The notes under the pieces were generated by a model that had not been told where the DNA came from, searched no databases, and saw nothing but the letters and a program-made list of their open reading frames with translations. Shown here in pieces: positions 1-7,908 of a stretch of DNA of 41,729 bases; position 1 is the stretch's first letter, and every line of letters begins with the position of its first letter. Source of the DNA: Atopobiaceae bacterium. GTDB taxonomy: Bacteria > Actinomycetota > Coriobacteriia > Coriobacteriales > Atopobiaceae. Location of the stretch: assembly GCA_017459605.1 (NCBI GenBank), contig JAFUCQ010000141.1, forward strand, positions 1 through 41,729, in the 5' to 3' direction. The translations under genes and the position numbers were made by a program.

Positions 1-498
1 GACATCGACGCCAACGGCATCGTGAAGGTTACCGCCAAGGATAAGGCAACTGGCAAGTCGCAGCAGATTACCATTTCTGGCTCTACTGCTCTTTCTGATG
101 ACGAAGTCGATCGTATGGTCAAAGACGCAGAGAGCCATGCTGAGGAAGACCGCGCCAAGAAAGACGAGATTGAGGTTCGTAACCAAACCGACAGCCTTGC
201 CTACTCCACCGAGCAGACCGTCAAGGACTTGGGCGACAAGCTGACCGATGAGCTCAAGCAGCAGGCAAACGATGCTGTTGAGGCTGCAAAGACCGCGCTT
301 GCTGGCAGTGACATCGATGCCGTTAAGGCAGCGGGCGAGCGCCTCCAAGAGGTTGGCCACGAGCTGGCAAAGGTGGTTTACTCCACGACTGACGAGAATG
401 CCGCAGCAGGTATGGGCGTCGACCCCAACATGGGTACCCCTTCAGCTGACGACGATGTTGTTGATGCTGACTATGAGGTAGTTGACGACGACGAGTAG
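1..498 (+). CDS. dnaK: Chaperone protein DnaK (Hsp70), C-terminal fragment
   Basis: The reading frame is open from the first base and ends at the TAG at 496-498, so the gene is cut by the window edge. The visible 165 residues begin with DIDANGIVKVTAKDKATGK, the end of the Hsp70 beta-sandwich substrate-binding domain. The helical lid follows (LSDDEVDRMVKDAESHAEED), then an acidic disordered tail ending in EVVDDDE, as in bacterial DnaK. DnaK is the cytosolic ATP-dependent chaperone that works with the GrpE and DnaJ encoded next. The ATPase domain and the operon promoter, where HspR would be expected to bind, lie outside the window. GTG at 22 is an internal codon, not a start. Confidence 0.97.
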   Translation, partial: DIDANGIVKVTAKDKATGKSQQITISGSTALSDDEVDRMVKDAESHAEEDRAKKDEIEVRNQTDSLAYSTEQTVKDLGDKLTDELKQQANDAVEAAKTALAGSDIDAVKAAGERLQEVGHELAKVVYSTTDENAAAGMGVDPNMGTPSADDDVVDADYEVVDDDE

Positions 499-562
499 CC
501 ACGAGTAGTCGCTAACGAGTTCATGTCGATCGGCCCATCGGTCGCACAGAAGTGACATCTGA

Positions 563-596
563 GCCCCGGGGGCGTGAGAATACGCGCTCCCGGGGC
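563..596 (+). other. Strong GC hairpin between dnaK and grpE
   Basis: GCCCCGGG at 563-570 is complementary to CCCGGGGC at 589-596, and the loop can pair further (GCG with CGC). No T-run follows; the sequence runs into ATATGCTAGAAGGAGGGG, the grpE ribosome-binding site. It is therefore more likely a processing or mRNA-stability hairpin, or a partial attenuator that keeps DnaK in excess over GrpE, than a full terminator. The function is inferred; the pairing is seen directly. Confidence 0.6.
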
Positions 597-616
597 ATAT
601 GCTAGAAGGAGGGGAC

Positions 617-1492
617 ATGAAAGTGCCCGTACAAACAGACGATGACGCTATCCTCGAGCCCGAGGACAATGAGCAAGACAACGCAAACACAGCGGCACGC
701 GAAGCAGCTGATGCGGTTGATATGCCCGATGTAGCTTCAGAAGATACCGCCGCTCTCGAGCCTGATGAAGTTGAGCTTATGGACGAAGAAGCCATGGTAG
801 AGGCCGCCATTAGAGCAGGCGAGCAGGCCGCAGAAGCAGACTTCAAGGCAGAGGCCGAAAAGCGTCAAACCCAGCTTGATGAGCTGGCAAACGAACTTGC
901 TACAACCCAGCAAGAAGCTATAGAGGCTCGCGCACAGGCAGACGAGGCGCAAGAAAAATACCTGCGACTTCAGGCGGACTGGGAGAACTTTCGCAAGCGC
1001 ACGGCTCAAGAACGAGCAACCGAGAAGGTTCGTGCAAACGAGGGTCTCGTGAGCAAGATTCTTCCGGTGATTGATGACATGGAGCGAGCTCTCGCACATT
1101 CTCGTCAAAACGCTGCTGGCAATGAGATGCTGCTGCAGTTTGCTGACGGCATGGATGCCGTTCGAGCAAAGCTCGTGGGCGTGCTTGCGGGTGAGGGAGT
1201 CGAGGTTATCAATCCTGTGGGGGAGCCCTTTGACCCGCTGCTGCATCAGGCGGTTGGCAGGGTTGAGGATACCGAGGGATTTGCCGATACGGTTCGCGAG
1301 GTGTATCAGCCGGGCTACTCCATGGGAGGCAAAGTCATCCGCGAGGCAATGGTTACCGTAACTTACGGAGGGCCCGTGCGGCCGGCTCCAGAAGAAGCTG
1401 ACAGCGAGGCTCAGGCAGATGTAGCAGAAGATGCTTCGGCAGCCGACTCAACGGGCGAAGATGCCAACAATGGCATGCCTACAGACGAGTGA
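617..1492 (+). CDS. grpE: GrpE nucleotide exchange factor
   Basis: GrpE is the nucleotide-exchange co-chaperone of DnaK. I chose ATG 617 (MKVPVQTDDD) because AGAAGGAGGGG lies at the right distance before it; the in-frame ATG at 599 would put that Shine-Dalgarno inside the gene. The protein is 291 residues, longer than the usual ~200. It has an acidic Ala/Glu-rich N-terminal extension, a long coiled coil from about residue 75, and the family core (YLRLQADWENFRKRTAQE, then the beta domain with GEPFDPLLHQAVGRVED and VREVYQPGYSMGGKVIREAMVTV). An acidic disordered tail of about 40 residues closes it. It lies downstream of dnaK and is followed after 33 nt by dnaJ, probably in one transcript. Confidence 0.96.
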   Translation: MKVPVQTDDDAILEPEDNEQDNANTAAREAADAVDMPDVASEDTAALEPDEVELMDEEAMVEAAIRAGEQAAEADFKAEAEKRQTQLDELANELATTQQEAIEARAQADEAQEKYLRLQADWENFRKRTAQERATEKVRANEGLVSKILPVIDDMERALAHSRQNAAGNEMLLQFADGMDAVRAKLVGVLAGEGVEVINPVGEPFDPLLHQAVGRVEDTEGFADTVREVYQPGYSMGGKVIREAMVTVTYGGPVRPAPEEADSEAQADVAEDASAADSTGEDANNGMPTDE

Positions 1493-1525
1493 GTAACGCA
1501 CAAAAGAAAGGAGGCGTAACTTCAC

Positions 1526-2497
1526 ATGGCAACCGCAACGAAGAGTTATTACGACATCCTTGGCGTGAAGAAAGACGCCTCGAAAGATGAAATTAAAAAG
1601 GCGTTTCGCAAGTTGGCACAAAAGTACCACCCCGATGCAGGTGGTGACGAGGCCAAGTTCAAAGAGGTCAGCGAGGCATACGACACGCTTTCTGATGACA
1701 AAAAACGCCGCGAATATGACACGCTGTTGTCTTTTGGTGGCATCCCAGGTGGCTTTGGTGGCACTGCAGGTGCTGGTGCTTCTCGTGGTGGCTACAGCTA
1801 CACCGGTACTGGTGACTGGTCTGACATCTTTGAGAGCATCAGGAACGGTGAAGGGGCCTTTGGTGGTTTTGATTTCTCGTCCATCTTTGGTGGACAGCCC
1901 CGATCGAATCAAGGCTATACGTCAGCAGCAAAAGGTCAGGACCTCACTATCGATGTTGATGTCACTGCAGAAGAGGGCTTCAAAGGTGGCTCTCGTTTGA
2001 TTACCTATCGCATTCCGTCAACTGGCGAAGAGGTCAAGCTCACCGTTAAGATTCCTGCCGGCGCTATCGATGGGAAAAAGCTCCGTTATCGGGGCAAAGG
2101 TGAATATGGCAGAGGAGGAGGCGCCCGGGGAGACTTAGTAATCACAACCCGTGTTGCCGATCACCCCTTATTCAAACGCGATGGTGCTGACATCCGCATT
2201 GAGATGCCCATCTCGGTTTACGAGGCGGCGCTTGGCTGTGAGCTTTCAGTGCCAACGGTTGATGGCAAAACTATCTTGCTCAAGGTGCCAGCAGGCACGC
2301 AAGACGGTAAGACCTTCCGCATGCGCGACCATGGCGTTCCTCGGCTCAAGCGGCCGGGCACGCGTGGCTCGATGTTTGTCACCGTGAAGGTGAAAGTTCC
2401 AACGAAGCTGTCTTCCAAAGAAAAAGAGGCACTCGAGACCTTGCGAGATTCTGATACGCGTGACTATCGAAAGGATGTGGACGGGCATGTCGCATAG
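1526..2497 (+). CDS. dnaJ: DnaJ-family co-chaperone without zinc finger (type II / CbpA-like)
   Basis: This J-protein stimulates the ATPase of DnaK and delivers substrates to it. The J domain occupies residues 7-70 with the HPD triad at residues 35-37. A Gly/Phe-rich segment (about 75-130) and two beta-barrel C-terminal domains (about 140-310; [18 protein letters not shown] and [18 protein letters not shown]) follow. The CxxCxGxG zinc-finger repeats of classical DnaJ are absent, making this a 323-residue type II protein like CbpA. The RBS AAAGAAAGGAGGCG precedes the start, and the 3' end overlaps hspR. Actinobacterial dnaK operons usually carry a zinc-finger DnaJ here, so a canonical paralogue may lie elsewhere in the genome. 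Confidence 0.94.
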   Translation: MATATKSYYDILGVKKDASKDEIKKAFRKLAQKYHPDAGGDEAKFKEVSEAYDTLSDDKKRREYDTLLSFGGIPGGFGGTAGAGASRGGYSYTGTGDWSDIFESIRNGEGAFGGFDFSSIFGGQPRSNQGYTSAAKGQDLTIDVDVTAEEGFKGGSRLITYRIPSTGEEVKLTVKIPAGAIDGKKLRYRGKGEYGRGGGARGDLVITTRVADHPLFKRDGADIRIEMPISVYEAALGCELSVPTVDGKTILLKVPAGTQDGKTFRMRDHGVPRLKRPGTRGSMFVTVKVKVPTKLSSKEKEALETLRDSDTRDYRKDVDGHVA

Positions 2498-2897
2498 TGC
2501 ACACGACAAAGACAAACCGCTGTACATGATCAGCGTTGCAGCTGAGCTCACGGGCATGCATCCACAAACCCTGCGTGTGTACGAGCAAAAGGGGCTTATC
2601 AATCCTGGACGAAGTAGAGGAAACACGCGTCTGTATAGCCAATCAGACATTGAGCGGCTCCAGCTCATCAACCGCCTTACCGACGAAGGTATCAATCTCG
2701 CGGGTGTGGTGCGCATTATCGACATGCGTGAGCGCACCCGCGAGCTCGAGGACGAGATTGACGAGCTACGTATGAAGATTCGCGAACTCGAGGGCGAGGT
2801 ACATGAGCTCCGAACGCGCGAGCGTATTACAACACTTGCTCGCTATGACGACTCCAATCCTGAGCAAGTTTTGCGTGGCCTCCTCTCAGCGGAGTAG
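2487..2897 (+). CDS. hspR: HspR, MerR-type repressor of the dnaK regulon
   Basis: HspR is the actinobacterial heat-shock repressor that binds HAIR inverted repeats, with DnaK acting as co-repressor in characterised species. The sequence shows a MerR-type winged helix at the N-terminus ([20 protein letters not shown], then [20 protein letters not shown]) and a long C-terminal coiled coil (about residues 75-115). I chose ATG 2487 ([10 protein letters not shown]; 136 aa) because AAGGA at 2470-2474 is spaced for it. GTG 2460 and ATG 2475 are in-frame alternatives. It overlaps dnaJ by 11 nt, which implies translational coupling. Likely targets here are the dnaK operon (site outside the window) and possibly hsp20, which has a HAIR-like site at 21888. 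Confidence 0.93.
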   Translation: MSHSAHDKDKPLYMISVAAELTGMHPQTLRVYEQKGLINPGRSRGNTRLYSQSDIERLQLINRLTDEGINLAGVVRIIDMRERTRELEDEIDELRMKIRELEGEVHELRTRERITTLARYDDSNPEQVLRGLLSAE

Positions 2898-2984
2898 GGA
2901 AATTCTGGCGTCTGTATGACGCCCATAAAACGGAGGCTGTACAGAGTCTCCCATATATCAAGAATCGAATTAAATAATGCCCTG

Positions 2985-3020
2985 ACCCTCATACGTTCTT
3001 TAGGCGGCTGAGGGTTTTTT
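2985..3020 (+). terminator. Rho-independent terminator of the dnaK operon
   Basis: ACCCTCA (2985-2991) pairs with TGAGGGT (3009-3015) and six further T follow (to 3020 or 3021). It sits about 90 nt after hspR and before the promoter of the next operon. The loop is large (17 nt), so the strength is uncertain. A smaller hairpin, GGCGTC-TGTAT-GACGCC at 2907-2923, lies between it and hspR without a T-run. Confidence 0.75.
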
Positions 3021-3027
3021 AATTCAC

Positions 3028-3053
3028 AAATACTCAGTAAATCCTGAGTATTT
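3028..3053 (+). promoter_or_regulatory. Perfect 10-bp inverted repeat upstream of the KAS III-liv promoter
   Basis: AAATACTCAG at 3028-3037 is the exact reverse complement of CTGAGTATTT at 3044-3053, with a 6-nt spacer (TAAATC). It lies 55 bp upstream of the -35 element of the next promoter and just after the hspR terminator. That position suits an activator or second regulator site. No T-run follows, so it is not a classical terminator. Confidence 0.5.
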
Positions 3054-3107
3054 AGGAGTCGTCACCGACAATTCGGCTACGTTTTGCCGACTTTTCAAAA
3101 AAAGTTG

Positions 3108-3136
3108 TTGACAAATCGAATCGTACAAAATATTAT
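3108..3136 (+). promoter_or_regulatory. Sigma-70-type promoter of the KAS III-liv operon
   Basis: TTGACA at 3108-3113 is a perfect -35 box. Exactly 17 nt later lies TATTAT at 3131-3136, a -10 box one base from consensus. Transcription would begin near 3143, leaving a leader of about 130 nt before the ATG at 3275. This is the clearest promoter in the window. Confidence 0.85.
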
Positions 3137-3147
3137 CGCCTCAAAAT

Positions 3148-3168
3148 TGAAACATGAATCATGTTTCA
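3148..3168 (+). promoter_or_regulatory. 21-bp perfect palindromic operator at the transcription start
   Basis: TGAAACATGA, one central A, then TCATGTTTCA: a perfect 10+1+10 palindrome beginning 12 bp after the -10 box. Bound protein here would block promoter clearance, so it is a repressor site by position. The TetR-family protein at 11841 is the nearest candidate; which regulator binds is inferred. Confidence 0.75.
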
Positions 3169-3186
3169 TGTGAATCAGGTTTCAAG

Positions 3187-3200
3187 TGAACGACCGTTCA
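3187..3200 (+). promoter_or_regulatory. Second palindrome, TetR-operator-like
   Basis: TGAACG-AC-CGTTCA, two perfect 6-bp half-sites with a 2-bp centre, 19 bp after the 21-bp palindrome. The ACCGTTC type of half-site is common in TetR/AcrR operators. It may be a second or alternative site for the locus regulator. Confidence 0.65.
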
Positions 3201-3209
3201 GGTAAGGAA

Positions 3210-3239
3210 GGACACCAAGAAGTGTCCAAAAAAGGACAC
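3210..3239 (+). promoter_or_regulatory. Alternating triple repeat in the leader (GGACAC / GTGTCC / GGACAC)
   Basis: GGACAC (3210-3215), GTGTCC (3222-3227) and GGACAC (3234-3239) are each separated by exactly 6 nt (CAAGAA and AAAAAA). As RNA, the middle copy can pair with either neighbour, giving two mutually exclusive hairpins about 36-48 nt before the start codon. As DNA it is a 12-bp-period array. Whether it acts as a switch is inference. Confidence 0.5.
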
Positions 3240-3274
3240 CGGGGACTTCACGACAGGGTAAGGAGAAGAGCGTC

Positions 3275-4312
3275 ATGAGCGAAGACAAGAGACCAAATGT
3301 TGGAATTGTTGGATTGGGGCTCTATTTGCCCGAAACCAAGATGACTGCTAAGGAGATTTCAGAGGCAACCGGTGGTGTTTGGTCTGAAGAAGCAGTCATC
3401 GAGAAGCTCGGCATCCGTGAAAAGTACATCCCGAGCGACCAGCCCTGTGACGGCACCCAGGAGATGGGCGCTCTGGCAGCTCTCGACTGCCTCAAGAACA
3501 CGGGCATCGACCCCATGGAGATTGACGGCATTCTCTGCGTGGGCGAAGAGTGGAAAGAGCACCCGCTTACCACCTCTGCTTGCTACATCCAAGATCGCAT
3601 TGGCGCTTACAACGCATGGGCAATCGACATTCAGAACCGTTGCTGCAGCACGGTTTCTGCAATGCAAATTGCAAAAGACATGATGATGGGCTGCGACGAC
3701 TGCCAGACAGTTCTTATTGCTGGCGGATATCGCAACTGCGACTTCATTGACTACACCGACAGTGGCGTCTCGTTCATGTTTGACTTGGGTGCTGGCGGCG
3801 CTGCCATGATTTTGAGAAAGAACTACGACAAGAACCTCATCCTTGGCTCTCAGCTCATGGCCAACGGCTCAATCGTTCACACCTGTGGTTCTCAGGTTGG
3901 CGGTATTGCAGAGCCTGTCACCAAAGACAACATCGACCAGTTTGGCATGCTGCGCGTTATGGACTCCGCCAAGATGAAAGATTTGCTCAACCGTGAGTCA
4001 ATGCCCAACTGGTATCACTGCATCGACGAGGCGCTGCGCAAGTCTGGTCTTACCCGTGATGACCTTGGCTACCTCGATATCCTTCACATGAAGCGCTCGG
4101 GACACCTCGGCATGCTCAAAGAGCTTGGCATGACCGAAGACCAGAGCATCTACCTTGAGAACTATGGCCACATCGGACAGCTCGACCAAATTCTCTCGCT
4201 CAAGCTGGCTCTCGATGAGGGTAAGGTAACCGACGGAACCGTCATCGCTATGGTTGCTGCAGGCATCGGCTACACCTGGGCTGTCAGCATCGTGAAATGG
4301 GGTGACGCGTAA
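3275..4312 (+). CDS. KAS III-like / HMG-CoA-synthase-like thiolase-fold enzyme
   Basis: This 345-residue protein has the thiolase-fold layout of FabH-type ketosynthases: an N-terminal VGIVGLGLYLPE, a catalytic-cysteine loop IDIQNRCCSTVSAM with Cys123 (Cys124 is adjacent), His271 in DILHMKRSG, and a C-terminal YGHIGQLDQ. In FabH the third catalytic residue is the Asn of YGNTSAAS; here that position is His299. It is therefore probably not the fatty-acid initiator FabH but a catabolic or specialised acyl-CoA enzyme doing C-C condensation or retro-Claisen cleavage. It is first in the operon (RBS AAGGAGA), and its stop overlaps the livH start by 1 nt, tying it to the transporter. The substrate is unknown. 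Confidence 0.8.
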   Translation: MSEDKRPNVGIVGLGLYLPETKMTAKEISEATGGVWSEEAVIEKLGIREKYIPSDQPCDGTQEMGALAALDCLKNTGIDPMEIDGILCVGEEWKEHPLTTSACYIQDRIGAYNAWAIDIQNRCCSTVSAMQIAKDMMMGCDDCQTVLIAGGYRNCDFIDYTDSGVSFMFDLGAGGAAMILRKNYDKNLILGSQLMANGSIVHTCGSQVGGIAEPVTKDNIDQFGMLRVMDSAKMKDLLNRESMPNWYHCIDEALRKSGLTRDDLGYLDILHMKRSGHLGMLKELGMTEDQSIYLENYGHIGQLDQILSLKLALDEGKVTDGTVIAMVAAGIGYTWAVSIVKWGDA

Positions 4313-5187
4313 TGAGTACGCTGCTTCAAGTACTTCTTCGAAGCCTTGAGACAGGCGCTATCTACGCACTTGCTACCCTCGGTATCATCATCGTGTTCCG
4401 CACGAACCGCATGATTAACTTTGCCCAAGGCGTTATGGGCATGGTTGGAGCCTACATCGTTACGGTACTTAACCAGAACTTCCAGCTTCCACTGCTACTC
4501 TCAATCCTCATCGGCATCGTGGCAGCAATCGCCATTGGCTTTTTGGTCGACTTTGTCATCATTCGCCGCACCAAGAAGGTCACTGGCACCGGAAAAGAAA
4601 TCATCACCCTCGGCATGATGATGGTCTTCTTGGGTATGACACCGATGATCTTTGGTGTTGACCCCATGCGCCTTCCTAAGGTTATCGAGACAGGCGAGCT
4701 TTCCATTGGAGGCGCTAACCTCTCATTTAACAGCTTGCTCAACATTGTGGTGGGCATCGGCTTGACGGTGGCTCTCTTCACCATCTTGCAGAAGACCAAG
4801 CTCGGACTTGCTATCCGTACCACCGCTTCTAACGAGAAGACCGCTCGCCTCATGGGCGTTCCCACCAAGTGGGTCACCCTGTTTGCTTGGGCTCTCGCAC
4901 TCGTGCTTGGCACGCTCGCTGGTGTCATGATTGCACCGTCTACCTCAGTTACCGTAAACCTCATGGACAGCGTACAGGTCAACGCCTTTATCGCCTGCGT
5001 GTTGGGTGGATTCCAAACCTTCTACGGCCCTGTTATCGGTGCCTATATCATCGCGATTGCAACCAACCTGCTTTCTTACTATGTCTCGTCCGTGTGGGGC
5101 ACGCAGATTCTGTACGCCCTCGTCATCATCTTCATCGTGTTCAGGCCGGTTGGTCTTATCGGCAAGCGCATGACCAATAAGGTATAG
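4312..5187 (+). CDS. livH: Branched-chain-amino-acid-type ABC transporter permease LivH
   Basis: This 291-residue inner-membrane permease has about eight hydrophobic segments. Family features are GAIYALATLGIIIVFRTNRM and NFAQGVMGMVGAY near the N-terminus and the EAA-like region around LAIRTTASNEKTARLMGV, which contacts the ATPase. LivH pairs with LivM as the translocation pore for LivK-bound solute. The start overlaps the preceding stop (TAATG), and livM follows after 12 nt. Permeases of this family carry leucine, isoleucine and valine but also amides, urea and aromatic or short organic acids. The neighbours, a ketosynthase-like enzyme, a CoA-transferase and hydrolases, argue that the cargo is something other than ordinary amino acids. 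Confidence 0.95.
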   Translation: MSTLLQVLLRSLETGAIYALATLGIIIVFRTNRMINFAQGVMGMVGAYIVTVLNQNFQLPLLLSILIGIVAAIAIGFLVDFVIIRRTKKVTGTGKEIITLGMMMVFLGMTPMIFGVDPMRLPKVIETGELSIGGANLSFNSLLNIVVGIGLTVALFTILQKTKLGLAIRTTASNEKTARLMGVPTKWVTLFAWALALVLGTLAGVMIAPSTSVTVNLMDSVQVNAFIACVLGGFQTFYGPVIGAYIIAIATNLLSYYVSSVWGTQILYALVIIFIVFRPVGLIGKRMTNKV

Positions 5188-5199
5188 GAGGTAGCACAG

Positions 5200-6276
5200 A
5201 TGAACTCAAAATCAACGAAGACCTATCTCAGCTATATCATCTTTGGTGTTGTCCTTGCGGCCCTTCCCTTGCTCGTGTCAACGGGAATCATCAAGACATC
5301 ATGGGTAGGCATTATCGGCGGAACCATCATCTACGCAATTGCAGGCCTTGGTCTGAACCTCTTGCTCGGCTACTCGGGCCTCATCTCGCTGGGTACCGCA
5401 GGCTTCATGGGACTGGGCGCCTACATCAGCGCCTACATCTCAGGAGACCTTGGTCTTCCGTGGGAGCTCGGAATGCTGCTTGCCATCGTGATTCCTCTGG
5501 CGTTTGGCATTCTCATTGGCTTGGCCTCGCTTCGCATGGAAGGTTTGTATCTGGGCATTGTCACGCTGTGTGTGTCTGAGATCTTGCGCAAGACCTTCGA
5601 CGAGCTTGAGCCCATCACCGGTGGTTTCTCAGGTAAGAAGGCAGATTTCCCAACCTTGTTTGGTGTCATCGAGCTCGATCAAAATACGACATACATTTTG
5701 CTCGTGGTTGTGCTCGTGCTCCTTATGATTCTCACCTACAACCTTGCAAACGGCCAGCTTGGTCGTGCTCTTCACGCCATGCGCGGAAGCCAAGTTGCAG
5801 CACAGGCAATGGGCGTCTCACTGCTCAAGTACCGCCTCATCGCATTTGCCCTTGCAACGGCATATGCCTCACTTGCAGGTGCTCTCTACGTCCACTTTAT
5901 CCGTTTTGTATACCCCTCGACATGGACCCTGTCGGTATCGCTCGTCATCATGGCACTCGTGGTTATCGGCGGTCTGCGCTCCATCTTTGGAACCTTCATT
6001 GGTGCGGTTATTGTTTACGCCCTGCCTGACCTTTTGCTCAAGAACATCCCAGTTATCGGCGACATCAACGGTTTGTCATACATCTTCTCTGGTGTGCTGA
6101 TTATCTTGGTGGTGCTGTTCTACCCAGGTGGTGTTGTAAATCTGTTCTCGTCCATTGGCAATAAGTTCAAGAAGAACGATAGCTCTGCGGCAACGCTCGC
6201 AACTGCTGCAGACGCCGCTGGCGAGACACCCGTTGCAGCTGCTACGACTGAAGGAACGGAGGCGTCAAATGAGTAA
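5200..6276 (+). CDS. livM: Branched-chain-amino-acid-type ABC transporter permease LivM
   Basis: This 358-residue membrane permease is the partner of LivH. It has the LivM hallmark GLNLLLGYSGLISLGTAGFM near residue 50, about nine membrane spans, and the coupling segment GRALHAMRGSQVAAQAMGVS. The last ~40 residues (after VNLFSSIGNKFKK) are hydrophilic and Ala/Thr-rich, longer than usual, and probably a flexible cytoplasmic tail. The RBS AGGAGG precedes the start, and the gene ends inside the first codons of livG (8-nt overlap). Confidence 0.95.
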   Translation: MNSKSTKTYLSYIIFGVVLAALPLLVSTGIIKTSWVGIIGGTIIYAIAGLGLNLLLGYSGLISLGTAGFMGLGAYISAYISGDLGLPWELGMLLAIVIPLAFGILIGLASLRMEGLYLGIVTLCVSEILRKTFDELEPITGGFSGKKADFPTLFGVIELDQNTTYILLVVVLVLLMILTYNLANGQLGRALHAMRGSQVAAQAMGVSLLKYRLIAFALATAYASLAGALYVHFIRFVYPSTWTLSVSLVIMALVVIGGLRSIFGTFIGAVIVYALPDLLLKNIPVIGDINGLSYIFSGVLIILVVLFYPGGVVNLFSSIGNKFKKNDSSAATLATAADAAGETPVAAATTEGTEASNE

Positions 6277-7087
6277 CGATCTTACTATGGAGCAGGACGA
6301 AATTCTGCGCCTTGATCACCTGTCAATCAACTTTGGTGGCCTCAAAGCTGTCGATGACCTCTCGTTTTCCATCAAAGATAAGGAAATCTTTGGTCTCATT
6401 GGTCCCAACGGAGCGGGCAAAACCACGGTTTTCAACTGCATCACGCAGTTCTATCGTCCCAACGAAGGCAGCTCGGTGCTCTTCCGCACCAAGTCTGGCG
6501 AGGTGGAGCAGCTTGTAGGTCAGCCCGTGCACAACATTATCCGCAAGGGTCTGGTGCGCACCTTCCAAAACGTCGAGCTTATCGAAGAGCTTCCCATTAT
6601 CGATAACGTGTTGATTGGTGCTCACATCGACTTCAAGTCAAGTGGTCTTGCACAGGCCCTGCGCCTTCCCAGCGCTCGCCGCGAAGAAGCAGAAATGCGC
6701 GAAAAGGCGATGGAAGTCCTCGAGTTCATGGGCATCAAAGAGCTTGCTGGTGAGCTTGTTGGAGGACAGCCCTACGGCGTTCGTAAGAAGGTTGAGATGG
6801 CGCGCACGCTCATGTGTGAGCCCAAGCTCATCATTCTCGACGAGCCGGCAGCTGGTCTCAATGACATCGAGACTCAGCAGCTTGCAGAGAGCATCTATCA
6901 GGTGCGCGACAAGTACAACTGCACCATCCTGCTCGTCGAGCACGATATGCGCTTGGTCATGAGCATTTGTGACCGCATCTGCGCAATTTCATTTGGCAAG
7001 TATTTGGCATGCGGAACCCCCTCGGAGATGCAAAACGATCCGAAGGTTCAGGAAGCCTATCTGGGTGAGAAGGAGACAGCACAATGA
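6269..7087 (+). CDS. livG: ABC transporter ATP-binding protein LivG
   Basis: This is the ATPase subunit of the Liv-type importer, 272 aa. I chose ATG 6269 (MSNDLTMEQD), preceded by GGAACGGAGGCG; the open frame upstream runs inside livM. It shows Walker A GPNGAGKT, a diverged signature (GGQPYGVRKKVEMARTL in place of the usual LSYG-Q-RRLE form), Walker B LIILDEPAAGLN and the switch histidine in LLVEHDMRLVM. The C-terminal EAYLGE is the LivG/LivF family tail. It overlaps livF by 4 nt (ATGA). Confidence 0.95.
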   Translation: MSNDLTMEQDEILRLDHLSINFGGLKAVDDLSFSIKDKEIFGLIGPNGAGKTTVFNCITQFYRPNEGSSVLFRTKSGEVEQLVGQPVHNIIRKGLVRTFQNVELIEELPIIDNVLIGAHIDFKSSGLAQALRLPSARREEAEMREKAMEVLEFMGIKELAGELVGGQPYGVRKKVEMARTLMCEPKLIILDEPAAGLNDIETQQLAESIYQVRDKYNCTILLVEHDMRLVMSICDRICAISFGKYLACGTPSEMQNDPKVQEAYLGEKETAQ

Positions 7088-7803
7088 GCGAAAAGGCACT
7101 GGTAATTGATGGCCTATCAGTTCGTTATGGCCCCATCTCAGCAGTCAAAAACATCCACATTGATGTAGAAGAGGGAAGCGTTGTTGCTCTTCTTGGCGCA
7201 AACGGCGCAGGCAAAACTTCTACGCTGCAAACAATATCTGGTTTGGTTCCTGCAGCTGGTGGCAAGATTAGCTACTTTGGCCAAGACATCACCAACATGG
7301 AGCCAGAAAAGATTGCTCGCTTGGGTATTGCCCAGTCTCCTGAAGGTCGTCAGATTTTCCCCGACCTCACCGTGGGAGAAAACCTGAAGGTTGGCGCCTT
7401 TACCGTCAAGGACAAAGCGGTCATTGACCAAGCGTACGAGCGCGTGTATCGTCACTTTCCCATTCTCAAGGAGCGCTTCAAGCAGCAGGCAGGAACGCTC
7501 TCTGGTGGCGAGCTTCAGATGCTCGCAATTGCCCGCGCACTGATGAGCAACCCGCGCGTACTGCTGCTCGACGAGCCCTCGCTTGGCTTGGCTCCCCTCA
7601 TTGTTACGGGCATCTTCCACATCATTGAGGAGATCAAAAAAGAGGGAACAACCGTTGTCATCGTTGAGCAGAACGCTCTGCAGACGCTCAAGATTGCAGA
7701 CTACGGCTACGTGCTCGAGCTGGGCGAGATTAACATTCACGGTCCAGCATCTGAGTTGATTAAAGACGAGCGCCTGATAGAGGCGTATCTCGGAACACAG
7801 TAG
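7084..7803 (+). CDS. livF: ABC transporter ATP-binding protein LivF
   Basis: This is the second ATPase of the importer, 239 aa. Walker A is GANGAGKT, the signature is LSGGELQMLAIARAL, Walker B is VLLLDEPSLGL, and the switch segment is VVIVEQNA. The C-terminus ends IEAYLGTQ, as is typical. It forms a heterodimer with LivG under the LivH/LivM pore. Its start overlaps the livG stop by 4 nt, a sign of translational coupling. The 105 nt that follow before livK are purine-rich with two extra Shine-Dalgarno-like stretches (GGGGAAGGAG, GAAGGAGG) but no gene. Confidence 0.95.
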   Translation: MSEKALVIDGLSVRYGPISAVKNIHIDVEEGSVVALLGANGAGKTSTLQTISGLVPAAGGKISYFGQDITNMEPEKIARLGIAQSPEGRQIFPDLTVGENLKVGAFTVKDKAVIDQAYERVYRHFPILKERFKQQAGTLSGGELQMLAIARALMSNPRVLLLDEPSLGLAPLIVTGIFHIIEEIKKEGTTVVIVEQNALQTLKIADYGYVLELGEINIHGPASELIKDERLIEAYLGTQ

Positions 7804-7908
7804 GGGAAGGAGAACTAGGGGAGAAGGAGGTAAGTAGCACACAAGGCATCTTGAAGCACGATTTATGTACGGCAAGTAAGAACACACGTAAGGATTGAGG
7901 AGAAAGAC

